64,000 bases of DNA. Origin: a virus. The translations under genes and the position numbers were made by a program. The stretch lies in IMG/VR virus record IMGVR_UViG_3300034013_000676, positions 1 through 64,000 of that record. One strand, written 5' to 3'. The stretch's first letter is position 1. Every line of letters starts with the position of its first letter. The notes under the pieces are model-generated. The model saw only the letters and a program-made list of their open reading frames with translations, had not been told where the DNA came from and made no database searches. Shown here piece after piece: positions 15,854-25,207 of this stretch.

Positions 15854-16422
15854 TGGCAACTCAAAATATAAACGTAGGTAAAGGATTAAATCCTGAAATA
15901 GAACTATTTGGTGATTGGAATAAAGCATTAAGAATGTTTGACCAATTACCAGTAGCTGTGAATACGGGTTATGAGTTAGGAAGCGTAAGAGTTGCAAATG
16001 ATATTAGGAGAATAGTAAGAAAGAATATAAAAAGTAATGGACCCCCAGGGGTTCATTGGCCAGCTTTATCATTAGCTTACCAACAGTTTAAAAAGAGAAA
16101 AGGAGGTGATACTAATAAGATGTGGAACTTTAAAGGTACTTATTATAAGAACATTAAAGTGATACATAAAAAAGGGGCTATATATGTAGGAGTACCGGCT
16201 TACAAAAGAGGGACAGTACATAAAAGCAAAAACCTAACCTTAGGACAGATAGCTAATATACTCGAAAGAGGTTCAGCAGAGTCGGGTATTAGAGCTAGGC
16301 CTTTATGGAAACCCTCATTTAAAGAATTCGGAGGTAAACCTAAAACTCAGAAAGTAATAGTAAGAGCTATTAGAGATCACGTATTTTTACTAACAGGTGT
16401 AAGACCTAGAATAACTTTTTAA
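15853..16422 (+). CDS. Head-tail joining / tail completion protein, gp10- or gpS-like
   Basis: 189 residues with a GTG start (15853) inside the stop of the previous gene; no better ATG exists. Basic and helical. The segment GVHWPALSLAYQQFKKRKG followed by YKNIKVIHKKGAIYVGVP resembles the virion-morphogenesis/HK97 gp10 family (helix, then W-x-P-L-S, then beta strands, then ARPLWKPSF near 155). These proteins join the connector to the tail terminator. The family assignment rests on pattern likeness. Confidence 0.6.
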   Translation: MATQNINVGKGLNPEIELFGDWNKALRMFDQLPVAVNTGYELGSVRVANDIRRIVRKNIKSNGPPGVHWPALSLAYQQFKKRKGGDTNKMWNFKGTYYKNIKVIHKKGAIYVGVPAYKRGTVHKSKNLTLGQIANILERGSAESGIRARPLWKPSFKEFGGKPKTQKVIVRAIRDHVFLLTGVRPRITF

Positions 16423-16423
16423 T

Positions 16424-17095
16424 ATGTTAGCAGAAGAATTAATCCAATTAACAATATACCACTCTATAAGAGAGAAACTAGTAACTGATGGGTGGTTACC
16501 AGATATCCTTAATTATGATGTTGAGAACCCGGATATAGCTACAGCACAATTAGCAATAAAGGCTTACACAGATGCTATGAAAGCTATAAACCTTGAAAAG
16601 GGTTTTTGTATAGAGGTATTCCCTTTTTCATCAAGTGAAGCAAAGGGATTTAAGAAAGTACCCCGTATAGTTATAGACATCTTACAATTCCTCCCCGGAT
16701 TTATTGGTAATGATACTCAAATGACTTACGAGAGACAAGGGGAGTATTTCGTAAGGGTACAAAGTGAATCTTTATTATCAGACCTTGATTTCAATGTTTA
16801 TATAGTTGGTAATACAGCTAAACAAATAAGAGTGATGAATGATATAATTTCAAAGGTCCTACCTAAAAGGGGTTATATTAAAAGACATAATTCTGATTTC
16901 CTTACCAGTGGTAATTTATTCATTAAGTTAAATGATGCACAGAAAAGTGAAAATTTACCTGAGGGAATAATGGAAAGGGTTTTTAGATATGAGTTACCTG
17001 AAGTTCAGGACTTACCCGATACAATCTTAGCCGGATTAATATTACCAATAAAAGAATTTAACTTAGAGGTAAAAACAGATTCCCCTTTAAACTAA
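16424..17095 (+). CDS. Probable tail terminator/neck protein
   Basis: 223 residues. The gene lies between the gp10-like protein and tail sheath, where contractile-tail phages encode the tail terminator that caps sheath and tube. An N-terminal helical stretch (ELIQLTIYHSIREKLV) is followed by mixed alpha/beta sequence including SDLDFNVYIVGNTAKQIRVM. No specific motif. It is the last gene before a 56-base gap preceding the sheath gene. Confidence 0.5.
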   Translation: MLAEELIQLTIYHSIREKLVTDGWLPDILNYDVENPDIATAQLAIKAYTDAMKAINLEKGFCIEVFPFSSSEAKGFKKVPRIVIDILQFLPGFIGNDTQMTYERQGEYFVRVQSESLLSDLDFNVYIVGNTAKQIRVMNDIISKVLPKRGYIKRHNSDFLTSGNLFIKLNDAQKSENLPEGIMERVFRYELPEVQDLPDTILAGLILPIKEFNLEVKTDSPLN

Positions 17096-17151
17096 AAATA
17101 ACAAGCTCATATCATATAACTATAAATTAATCAATTAAATAAAAGAAAGAC

Positions 17152-18726
17152 ATGGATACACCAACAGTAAACTTTAATGTGATAAACCAAACTACCGCTG
17201 TTAGTAGACCGGTTGAAGGAGTAAGCTTCTTCCTAGGAACCTCTATCAGGGGCCCGTTTAATAAACCAAGTGAGATACTTTCTTCGTGGGCATCCTTCGT
17301 TAGGATCTATGGAGGTTTACAAGGAGGAAATCCTGCCTTTAATCTTAAAAGATATTTTGACAAAGGTGGTAAGGCTAGATTCGCTAGATTAGGACATTAC
17401 ACTGATATCTCAGATGCCTCTACCTTAGTTCCTATCAAAGCTCAACCCGACACTCAAATAGCAACAGCAGGTGAAGAGGAGGAACCTTTTTTATTATCAA
17501 TTAAAAATCCAGGCACAGATGGTAATAATATCGTGGTTGAGATTTTAGAACCAACCAATGGACAAATAGGTTTCTTTGATTTAAATATCAAACATGAGAC
17601 TGACACATTCCTTTCAGAAATGTTTCCTAACATTTCTATTCCCTCTGGTTCAACTATTGAGAACTCCAATTACTTAAAGAAAGTGATTGAGTCATCAAAC
17701 CTAGTTAATGTAGAGTATAAAACTATAACTGAGGAGGGTATTATTACACCTTTAGGGAATATTGTACCTATAACCACTTCAGTCGAAGTATCTTACACAG
17801 GTGGTACTGATGCTGCTATAACTGATACTGACATTATAGGGGACTCAAGTAGTAGAACAGGTTTTTATGCCTTTGATGAAGTGGAGGACAGTTATCAAAT
17901 TATGGTTCTAACAGATAATGTAAGTGCCGCAGTCCATACAGCCGGACATGCCTATGCTGCTAATCGACAGGACTTACAATATTGGGCTGCTCCAAACCCC
18001 AAACTAGTTAAAACTAAAGCTGAGCTTATAGCTTTTAGAGAAGCTACGGGTATGACCACAAAATTTGGGGCAATATTCGGTGGAGGTTTAACTGTATTAA
18101 ATCCCGTTAATAGTCAAATTGTTGAAACACCGGGGTTAGCTGACATAGCTGCCTTAGCTGTTAATTCAGAAGTAGCATTCGGACCTTGGTTTTCATTCTC
18201 GGGTAATACTAGGGGATTAATAACTAATGCCTTGGGTGTAACCAATAATTTCGGAACAACCGGAAGTAAAGGGGACCTAAATGAATTGGCTAATCGCCAG
18301 GTAAACATGATTATCAACAGGGATCAACAGATTAAACTATGGGGAGGATTCTCTACTCAAATCAAAAGTGATTCTGAATCCTTCATCAGTATAGTTAAGT
18401 TGGTAATGTTTATCAAGAAAGCATTAAGACCAACCCTAGAAAACTTCTTAGAAGAACCTACAGATATCCCAACATTCTTCAGAATGTATCACGTAGTAAA
18501 ACCCTTTTTTGAAGAATTGGTAAACAGGAGAGCAATAGTTAGTTGGGATTGGAGGGGGGATCAATTCTCTTCATCACCAGCAGACTTTCAAATCAATAAA
18601 GCAATAGATGTTGCTTTAGGTAAATACAAGGTACAATTGGTTATAGTACCAATCGTGGGTATGCAAGAGATTACTATATCTATGTACTTGACTGCTGATG
18701 GGGAACTATTATTTGATGGTAATTAA
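17152..18726 (+). CDS. Contractile tail sheath protein
   Basis: 524 residues. Sheath proteins wrap the tail tube and contract on injection. The N-terminus (VSRPVEGVSFFLGTSIRGPFNKP) and the following YGG...NPAFNLKRYFDKGGKARFARLGH have the standard sheath layout (xGvsxFigxtxrGP..., then the vxxFFxnGGxxxyvvRv segment). The C-terminal third (RALRPTLENFLEEPTD, FEELVNRRAIVSWDWRGDQ) matches the conserved domain that links neighbouring subunits. The tube gene follows after 32 bases. Confidence 0.9.
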   Translation: MDTPTVNFNVINQTTAVSRPVEGVSFFLGTSIRGPFNKPSEILSSWASFVRIYGGLQGGNPAFNLKRYFDKGGKARFARLGHYTDISDASTLVPIKAQPDTQIATAGEEEEPFLLSIKNPGTDGNNIVVEILEPTNGQIGFFDLNIKHETDTFLSEMFPNISIPSGSTIENSNYLKKVIESSNLVNVEYKTITEEGIITPLGNIVPITTSVEVSYTGGTDAAITDTDIIGDSSSRTGFYAFDEVEDSYQIMVLTDNVSAAVHTAGHAYAANRQDLQYWAAPNPKLVKTKAELIAFREATGMTTKFGAIFGGGLTVLNPVNSQIVETPGLADIAALAVNSEVAFGPWFSFSGNTRGLITNALGVTNNFGTTGSKGDLNELANRQVNMIINRDQQIKLWGGFSTQIKSDSESFISIVKLVMFIKKALRPTLENFLEEPTDIPTFFRMYHVVKPFFEELVNRRAIVSWDWRGDQFSSSPADFQINKAIDVALGKYKVQLVIVPIVGMQEITISMYLTADGELLFDGN

Positions 18727-18758
18727 TAAATAACACAATCTAAAAAAACAATAAAGAG

Positions 18759-19220
18759 ATGGCAAAAATAGCAAACCCTAGGAAACAGTTTAACTTTAGT
18801 ATTCAATTTGTTTCCCTACCGATTAACCCTTTCCTGGTTCAAAAGGTAACAATCCCAGAAATAACTATTACCCAAGTAAAACATGGTGATACCAATCATG
18901 ATATTAAAACTGGTGGTAGAGTTGAATATGGGGATATAGAAATAGAAAAACTTATGACCACATCTGGTGCTGATAACTATTTCTACGATTGGGCTTCAAC
19001 AGTAGCTGACAGTTTAATTGGTGGAGGTTTAGTACCACAACAGTATTGGAGAAATCTATTAATTACCGAATTGGCTGAAGATGGTACCTCTATCCTTAAT
19101 ACTTGGTTAGCCCGAGAATGTTGGCCAACTAAAATAAACGGGCAGGAACTTAACCGTATGAGCTCTGAGAACTCTATTGAAAAGATTACTTTATCAACTA
19201 ACGGAGTAGAAAAACTATAA
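18759..19220 (+). CDS. Tail tube protein
   Basis: 153 residues, beta-rich, of the usual size for T4 gp19-like tube proteins, directly after the sheath gene. FNFSIQFVSLPINPFLVQKVTIPEITI is broken up here for length but shows the alternating pattern of the first tube strands; GGRVEYGDIEIEKLM and YFYDWASTV are typical of the family's loop and helix. Stacked hexamers form the inner tube. A terminator follows at 19252, so the sheath-tube pair ends a transcript. Confidence 0.85.
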   Translation: MAKIANPRKQFNFSIQFVSLPINPFLVQKVTIPEITITQVKHGDTNHDIKTGGRVEYGDIEIEKLMTTSGADNYFYDWASTVADSLIGGGLVPQQYWRNLLITELAEDGTSILNTWLARECWPTKINGQELNRMSSENSIEKITLSTNGVEKL

Positions 19221-19251
19221 CCACAGTTCTTTGACATACTAGAATTAAAAC

Positions 19252-19277
19252 AAAAGGGGCCTGCAAGTCCCTTTTTT
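19252..19277 (+). terminator. Terminator after the tail tube gene
   Basis: AAAAGGG (19252-19258) pairs with CCCTTTT (19269-19275) around a 10-base loop, and a run of T follows to 19277. It reduces transcription into the chaperone and tape measure genes relative to sheath and tube. Confidence 0.75.
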
Positions 19278-19308
19278 CTTTGTATATAAATTTTAAATTC
19301 CTATAAAC

Positions 19309-20148
19309 ATGTTACAACAAAATGAAACTAACCCAAAGAATATTATTTGGGGAGCAACTAAAGTCATAACTCTACCCTCCGGTAAGGTGGTTGAGATTAG
19401 AGAACAAAACGGAAATGATGATGATATTTTATCAAATCCCAATGATGCTAACACCGGTGCTAATATTTCTAAGTTTATAGCAGCAATCGTGGTAAGAGCA
19501 TTCTGGAAACCCGAAAATAATTGTAGACTATCTCAACAAGAGGCCAGAGAACTCTTACTAAGAGATAGGTTCTGTATTATCTTTCACAGTCGTATCCTAT
19601 CTATCGGAGAAACAATGAAGTTTACATTTGATTGGGGAGAAGACCCGGTTAAAGGCGGTAAATTTGATTATGAAGAGGACTTAAACAGATACATCTGGGA
19701 CTATGACCAACCCTTCCCAACTGAATATATAAAGGACAGTAATGATGAACTGGTTAAAAACCCGGATTATGATGTTCAAAGGATTGCTCCTTATCCGGTT
19801 GACTCCTATGAGTGGCAGGAAATAAACCTACAAACTGGTAGAAAGGTTAGATTCAAACTATTCAATGGTGAGTCTCAGGAGTATATGTTAAAGTTACCAG
19901 ATGAGGCTATGACCAAAAACACTGAGTTAAAAGCTAGGAGCCTTCAATTCGATAATAATGGTGAATGGTTAAAAGCCGAAAACTTTTCAATGTTTACTTC
20001 TCGGGAAATGTCTGAGATAAGAACTATGGTAAACTTGGTTGATGCTAGTTACAATCCAACAACTGAGATTGAAAACCCCAATACAAAAGAGAAAATGAAT
20101 TACCCTATTATGTATGGTAAGGATTTTTTCTATCAAGAGGGAATTTAG
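19309..20148 (+). CDS. Tail assembly chaperone, zero-frame product
   Basis: 279 residues. It lies between tail tube and tape measure, the standard place for the tail assembly chaperone that coats the tape measure before tube assembly. Conserved-looking parts are NIIWGATKVITLPSGKVVEIREQNGNDDD-like N-terminus (shown here only as its start and end), LLLRDRFCIIFHSR around residue 83, and TMKFTFDWG. The zero frame stops at 20146-20148 shortly after a slippery site, and an open -1 frame runs on almost to the tape measure start (see 20124-20282). Confidence 0.7.
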   Translation: MLQQNETNPKNIIWGATKVITLPSGKVVEIREQNGNDDDILSNPNDANTGANISKFIAAIVVRAFWKPENNCRLSQQEARELLLRDRFCIIFHSRILSIGETMKFTFDWGEDPVKGGKFDYEEDLNRYIWDYDQPFPTEYIKDSNDELVKNPDYDVQRIAPYPVDSYEWQEINLQTGRKVRFKLFNGESQEYMLKLPDEAMTKNTELKARSLQFDNNGEWLKAENFSMFTSREMSEIRTMVNLVDASYNPTTEIENPNTKEKMNYPIMYGKDFFYQEGI

Positions 20149-20282
20149 AGGCCCAGTTTCTCTTTTTCTCTCGGAATGATTTAAGGTTAAGTTGGGAAGA
20201 ATTTATGAATATGCCTTTCTCTAGGGCACAGAAATTTGAAAACCTTATAATCGAATTTAATAATAAAATCCAAAACACTTAA
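20124..20282 (+). CDS. -1 frameshift extension of the tail assembly chaperone
   Basis: The heptamer T_TTT_TTC (20124-20130) is in the right phase for -1 slippage in the chaperone gene. After slippage the frame is open with no stop until TAA at 20280-20282, 6 bases before the tape measure ATG. The extension is about 50 residues (contains RLSWEEFMNMPFSRAQKFENL), acidic-aromatic, and has no own start codon or leader. The fused product would have about 324 residues. Frameshifted chaperones (as in lambda G/GT) are common in tailed phages. No strong downstream stem is evident. Confidence 0.75.
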   Translation, partial: FFLSRGNLEAQFLFFSRNDLRLSWEEFMNMPFSRAQKFENLIIEFNNKIQNT

Positions 20283-20288
20283 AACCTT

Positions 20289-22373
20289 ATGACTGCAGGT
20301 TCAAATCAATTGGCCATTGGGGTATCCTTATTAATGAGGGATGGATTTACGAGTCAAGCAATGCAAGCTCGTAATGCAATGAATGCCTTACATTCCTCCG
20401 GTGATAGATTAGCAAGGCAACAGGCTGTATTAGCAAGGAATTCTAATGCAGCCGGTGCTGCGATTGGGGTAGGCTTAATTACAGGCATGGCTAATATGTA
20501 CAAGCAAAGTGCTGAGTTCGGCTATGTAATGAAATACGTTTCCTTAAACTCTGATGCAACTGGTAAATCATTTGGTAGGTTATCTGATAAAGCCCTAGAA
20601 GTTGGTAAGAGAACAATGTTTACTTCTATTGAGATAGCCAATGGTATGAAGTACTTAGCTCAAGCGGGTCTAAGTGCAGACCAAATTACCAGTACAATTG
20701 ATTCTGCTGCTAACTTGGCACAAGCCACTATGAGTGACCTTCCAATGGCTGCTGACTTAATGAACCGTATGGCTTCTGCTTTCAACATACCCAAGGACAT
20801 GGCTAACATGGCAAGGATTGGAGATGTAATTGGAGCAGCAGCAAATAAATCCGAAACCAACCTAGATGATATGGGTGAGGCTATGAAGTACTCACAATTA
20901 ACAGCAGCTCGTTTAGGTATGACGTTGGAAGAGACAGCAGCATCCCTTATGGTGCTAGCTGGGGTAGGTGCTAGAGGCTCAATGGGAGGTACCGCATTTG
21001 AAAATATGACCCGAGAATTATCTAAAGCTGGGGGGGGCGGTTCTAATAAAAAGAATAAAGCATTGGCTCTATTAGGAATGACCACAGGAGATATTAGGGA
21101 TGCTAATGGTAACCTAGTACCTTTCACAAATATCCTAGCTAAGATTGGTGCGGGTCTAAAAGGTATGGGTAGGGTAGATGCACAAAATGCTTTATCTGAT
21201 TTACTTAACGTAAGAGCAGCAAGGGCTTCTAGTTTAGCCACAGAATTACCTAAGTATATTGGTTACCTTGAACAACTTAACAACAGTAAGGGTTTCACTG
21301 GGAATATGGCCAAAGATATGATGGACACAGATCAAGGTAGGATTGATATTATGATGTCAAACTGGGAAGCACTTAAAATCCAGATGGGTGGTATATTTGC
21401 CACGGTCTTTACTCCGATAGTTAGAGTACTAACAAAGATAACAGATGTAATGTCTTCTTTATTTAGTACTAAACTAGGTAAAGCTATGGGAGCAATGATA
21501 GCTGGATTTATTATGATTAAGACAGTTACTATGGGTTACCGAGCGGTAGTCCTTAGTTTAGCTTTACTACAAAGTGGGATGGGTACAAGCATGGCTAGTA
21601 CAGGAGCATCCACTATTTCATGGTATGGCCGAATGACTACAGCAGCAAGAAGTTATGGGGCTGCAACTGCCTCTGCTTATGCTATGGGAGCATCATCCAT
21701 GTTCTACCCAATGGGATCATCTTCAAGGCTTACAGCTGGAATGAAACCTGATATGAGGTATGCTGCTAACAGACAACAAATGTTTAACCCTTATGTACCG
21801 GGTATGGCTGGAGTTGCAATGGCTGGAAGTGCATTTAGCAGAACTAGTAATTTTCTGGGTAAAGCATCACCTTGGGCAATGATTGGAGGTATGGGACTAT
21901 CAGCATTAGGAAATGAGATGGGACCAGATTCTACAGCTGGTAAAGGTTTAAGTATAGCTGGTAATGCCTTAGGTATGGCGGGAACTGGTGCTATGATTGG
22001 TTCTATGGTGGGTCCACTCGGTACAACTATAGGGGCTGTAGTTGGGGGAGTAGGTTCGTTACTATATTCATTATATGACTCGATGAAAGAAGTTGAGGGT
22101 GAAGTTGAGAAAGGCAAAGACACTGTGGCATTTAATGAAGCTAAATGGAGAAAACAAGCTGAGATATATACCAAGATGAATTGGAAGGATAAAGCCTACA
22201 ATGATTACCTTACAAATAATAGTGGTAGTGTTATGAAGCATGCTGGCGGGGGATTACCGGAAAGAAATGAAATGTCAAGTACAACTGTAATACTTCAAAT
22301 GGATGGAGTAGAGAAACTTAGAAAAACAACAACTGACCTATATGTTAAAGAATTAATAAACTTAGGATACTAA
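20289..22373 (+). CDS. Tail tape measure protein
   Basis: 694 residues. It sets tail length and occupies the tail lumen before injection. Long helical, Ala/Met/Gly-rich sequence, with the TP901-type core: FGRLSDKALEVGKRTMFTS, IANGMKYLAQAGLSADQI, then NLDDMGEAMKYS and LGMTLEETAASLMVLAG, which match the conserved tape measure domain. Hydrophobic segments near residues 395-425 and 560-600 may insert in membrane. By the usual scale of about 0.15 nm per residue the tail would be near 100 nm (inference). It ends with TAATG overlap into the baseplate genes. Confidence 0.92.
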   Translation: MTAGSNQLAIGVSLLMRDGFTSQAMQARNAMNALHSSGDRLARQQAVLARNSNAAGAAIGVGLITGMANMYKQSAEFGYVMKYVSLNSDATGKSFGRLSDKALEVGKRTMFTSIEIANGMKYLAQAGLSADQITSTIDSAANLAQATMSDLPMAADLMNRMASAFNIPKDMANMARIGDVIGAAANKSETNLDDMGEAMKYSQLTAARLGMTLEETAASLMVLAGVGARGSMGGTAFENMTRELSKAGGGGSNKKNKALALLGMTTGDIRDANGNLVPFTNILAKIGAGLKGMGRVDAQNALSDLLNVRAARASSLATELPKYIGYLEQLNNSKGFTGNMAKDMMDTDQGRIDIMMSNWEALKIQMGGIFATVFTPIVRVLTKITDVMSSLFSTKLGKAMGAMIAGFIMIKTVTMGYRAVVLSLALLQSGMGTSMASTGASTISWYGRMTTAARSYGAATASAYAMGASSMFYPMGSSSRLTAGMKPDMRYAANRQQMFNPYVPGMAGVAMAGSAFSRTSNFLGKASPWAMIGGMGLSALGNEMGPDSTAGKGLSIAGNALGMAGTGAMIGSMVGPLGTTIGAVVGGVGSLLYSLYDSMKEVEGEVEKGKDTVAFNEAKWRKQAEIYTKMNWKDKAYNDYLTNNSGSVMKHAGGGLPERNEMSSTTVILQMDGVEKLRKTTTDLYVKELINLGY

Positions 22374-23239
22374 TGGCAAAGATTGTACCAACAGATATAT
22401 TAGAGAAAGCCTTAAAGGCTGCTCAACCGGGACAGACTGCTCAGGACATAATATTCTTTGCAGGTAAAGCCCTTAGGTTAAAAATACTTTATGACCGAGA
22501 ATTTAGGGGTTTTAATAAAGCAGATGTAAATGGTCCTAAGGATGGATTTGAAACATCCGGTATGCCCCAATTAGAACTGGGTAAAAAACAAAGAGAAAAC
22601 CTTAATATACTAGGAAAAAAAGGTAGAACACAACTACAAAGTAACCCTAAAGAAGAATATACATTTGAAAAACCAAAACAAGCATCACCAAATAAAATTC
22701 AAAGAGATTATATAACCATAGTTGATATGGATTTTAGAGATGATGATTTAGCTAAGAGGGGTTACAAAAAATTGGTGATACCCTTTGTACCCCGTGATAT
22801 AAGTTATGAACCCCAATCTAAGTTTGTAGGAATTGCCACGATGGGAAGAAATAACCCTTTTTATCAATTCACGGGGTCAGAGGACACCATTAAATTCGAA
22901 ATTGATTGGTATGCCTTAAAAGAAGAAGATAAGGACCGTAAGGTAGTTATTAATTCATGTAGGTGGGTAGAAGCCCTAAGCAAGGCAGATGGTTATACGG
23001 GAGCCCCCCACAGAGTATCATTAATGTGGAGCCAGGAGAACCTATTATTCAAAGATGACTTATGGATTGTAGTAGATGCCCCTTATGTGTTAACTCAATT
23101 TGTAGATAGTTATCGAGAAAAAAGTATTATAACAAAAGTGGGATTATTACCACAACAGGCTATTCAAACTATAACCTTGAAAAGGGTAACTAGTAGCAAC
23201 AGAACTTCAGAAGAAATTATAGGAAAATTAAGAAAATAA
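22373..23239 (+). CDS. Baseplate/tail hub-proximal protein, XkdP-like position
   Basis: 288 residues. The first 110 residues are Lys-rich and probably flexible; from residue 120 a beta-rich domain follows (LVIPFVPRDISYEPQSKF, FTGSEDTIKFEIDWYA, VVINSCRWVEALSKADG, and LTQFVDSYREKSIITKVGL). This arrangement resembles the tube-initiator/LysM-linked proteins that follow tape measures in contractile systems. There is no LysM domain within it; a LysM-like protein is encoded directly downstream. Assignment is by gene order and fold pattern. Confidence 0.6.
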   Translation: MAKIVPTDILEKALKAAQPGQTAQDIIFFAGKALRLKILYDREFRGFNKADVNGPKDGFETSGMPQLELGKKQRENLNILGKKGRTQLQSNPKEEYTFEKPKQASPNKIQRDYITIVDMDFRDDDLAKRGYKKLVIPFVPRDISYEPQSKFVGIATMGRNNPFYQFTGSEDTIKFEIDWYALKEEDKDRKVVINSCRWVEALSKADGYTGAPHRVSLMWSQENLLFKDDLWIVVDAPYVLTQFVDSYREKSIITKVGLLPQQAIQTITLKRVTSSNRTSEEIIGKLRK

Positions 23240-23243
23240 AATT

Positions 23244-23525
23244 ATGAACCCAACAGATAACCTATACTACAATGGTGTTATAGTAGAATATAAAGAAGGT
23301 GATAAATCATTAGAAAGGTTTATCACACCTTTAGTGTTTGACCTTTACGATAAAAATTACACTATAAAACAAGGGGACACATTACCTAAGTTAGCCGATT
23401 ATTTTTATGATAGTAGTAGGTTATGGTGGGTTATAGCAGATAACAACCAGGATATAATAACTAATATATTTGAGCTAGAGGTGGGTAAACAAATCATAAT
23501 TCCTAATTACAAAAAATTACAATAA
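23244..23525 (+). CDS. LysM-like baseplate protein (gp53-like)
   Basis: 93 residues. YTIKQGDTLPKLADYFY, LWWVIADNN and the end ELEVGKQIIIPN follow the LysM pattern (YxVxxGDTLxxIAxxxY...WxxIxxxNxxxxxxxxxxGxxLxIP). In T4-like baseplates such a small LysM-type protein (gp53) locks wedges around the hub. The stop overlaps the next start (TAATG). Confidence 0.78.
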   Translation: MNPTDNLYYNGVIVEYKEGDKSLERFITPLVFDLYDKNYTIKQGDTLPKLADYFYDSSRLWWVIADNNQDIITNIFELEVGKQIIIPNYKKLQ

Positions 23526-25207
23526 TGTCAGACTATTCAGAAGTATTACCGGATGGATTTGGTGCCCCTTATGTATGGTTAAAAACTGTAGAGGATAAAG
23601 ATATGGTTACCACAGATCTATATGGTAATGAAATAAACCTAAACCAACTCATCACTTCATTCGAGTATAAATATGATGAGGAGAATGATGATACATCTAC
23701 CATTAAATTCCATATGCCTCATATAGAACAAATGAATCACTTTCTTTTTAGAGAGGACCAACAACTTAAAGTTCAATGGGGGTACTTAAGACCTGGCGGT
23801 AATCACTTAAAAGGTGCTACTCGTACAATAGCTGTAAGAGATATTGACAGTAATTATAAAAGTGATGGTATAGATATCGAGATAACTTGCACAGACCTTA
23901 TTTCTTATTTAAAAAATGCTAGGTTAAACAGAACCTCTTCGAGTAACAATTTTGAAGATTGGTTAAGGGAAATAGTTAGTGGGGAATATATACCAAGTGT
24001 TACGATACAAGGAAAAACCACTATATTAAAAACTGATGCTAAAGCCGAGTCATATAAAAATATAGCCGGTATAACAAATCTACATGCTGTATACGAAGAG
24101 GATAAAATATATTGGGGTAAATCAAAGGCTATTACAGCCGAGATAGAAGAACGTTTAGGACAATCAACTAAAGGCCCTTTATATATAGATGGTAGGGATA
24201 ATGTACTAGATATAAAGGATAGAAATTTTAACCAAGCTCCTTATAAGTACTACACATACATGGGAGGCTCTGGTGAACTAATTGAGTTCAGAGCTAAGAG
24301 CAATATCTTAACTTCCCGTGATGGAGAAGCCGAGGAAGCTATCCTTGATAAAGTTGACAAAAAAGTAAAGAAAACAAAATCAGCTACTGATGCGGGTTAT
24401 GATACTGGGAAAGAACCCGAGAAAAAAGAACTTTGGGATAAAGACCAAGCCACTGTTGAAAGGGTAAACAATAATGCTATTGTAGCGGGTTTAAAGAAAC
24501 AATTTGAAAAAGCCATTGAGAATCCCACAGACCAACCATTAGTAGATTCAATAGGTTTTAAAACCTCTATAAGGTATGGAGGCGGTATGACCAGCCCAGT
24601 TAATAGGGATGGTAATACTTCGGTTTATATGCCTAAGTATACAGTTGAGTATATTGAGAAGTTACCAGCCAAACAAGTATTAAACTCCCCCCATATATTA
24701 AGAGCTAGAAGGCTGGCTATCCTTAATAATTACATCCTTAAGAAAGTTGAAAGAAAATATGAGGCTAATGTAAAAACCCTAGGTGACCCCTCTATTATAT
24801 CAAGCAAGGTATATAATTTTAGAAATCTAAGTGATAGAGATAAAGGTGATTGGTACTGTGTATCAGTTACTCATTCAATAACACCTGGTTCTGGGTATAC
24901 AAATATGATGGAGGTTATAAAGAAACCCTCAAGATTGGCCAACCTATTAGAAAGGAGAGAAGAGGCTATTGACCCAGAAGCTGGAGCAGAATATCAAATG
25001 GAAGTATCCTATGAAGAGAATACCAAAGTTATGGATATTTTTCCAGAAACAGGTAACAGTATATACCTAAATGCAGACGATATAACTAGGAGAGTAAATG
25101 AGCAAGTTGCATTTGCTGAAACCTATTATACTAACGATATACCAGTAACCAAGTATGAGACCGGAGAAAACATAAGTATGAACACAATAAATTCAAAAGA
25201 TGCCTAG
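23525..25207 (+). CDS. Baseplate hub protein (gp27/gpD-like)
   Basis: 560 residues. Tube-adapter hub protein that connects tail tube and spike. The N-terminal domain (ITSFEYKYDEENDDTSTIKF, EDQQLKVQWGYL, IDIEITCTDLISYLKN) has the late-control-D/gp27 layout of a first tube-like domain; residues 270-330 hold a charged insertion (Lys/Glu-rich), and the second domain ends at DWYCVSVTHSITPGSGYTN near 455, typical of these proteins. The downstream spike gene overlaps by 8 bases. Confidence 0.82.
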   Translation: MSDYSEVLPDGFGAPYVWLKTVEDKDMVTTDLYGNEINLNQLITSFEYKYDEENDDTSTIKFHMPHIEQMNHFLFREDQQLKVQWGYLRPGGNHLKGATRTIAVRDIDSNYKSDGIDIEITCTDLISYLKNARLNRTSSSNNFEDWLREIVSGEYIPSVTIQGKTTILKTDAKAESYKNIAGITNLHAVYEEDKIYWGKSKAITAEIEERLGQSTKGPLYIDGRDNVLDIKDRNFNQAPYKYYTYMGGSGELIEFRAKSNILTSRDGEAEEAILDKVDKKVKKTKSATDAGYDTGKEPEKKELWDKDQATVERVNNNAIVAGLKKQFEKAIENPTDQPLVDSIGFKTSIRYGGGMTSPVNRDGNTSVYMPKYTVEYIEKLPAKQVLNSPHILRARRLAILNNYILKKVERKYEANVKTLGDPSIISSKVYNFRNLSDRDKGDWYCVSVTHSITPGSGYTNMMEVIKKPSRLANLLERREEAIDPEAGAEYQMEVSYEENTKVMDIFPETGNSIYLNADDITRRVNEQVAFAETYYTNDIPVTKYETGENISMNTINSKDA

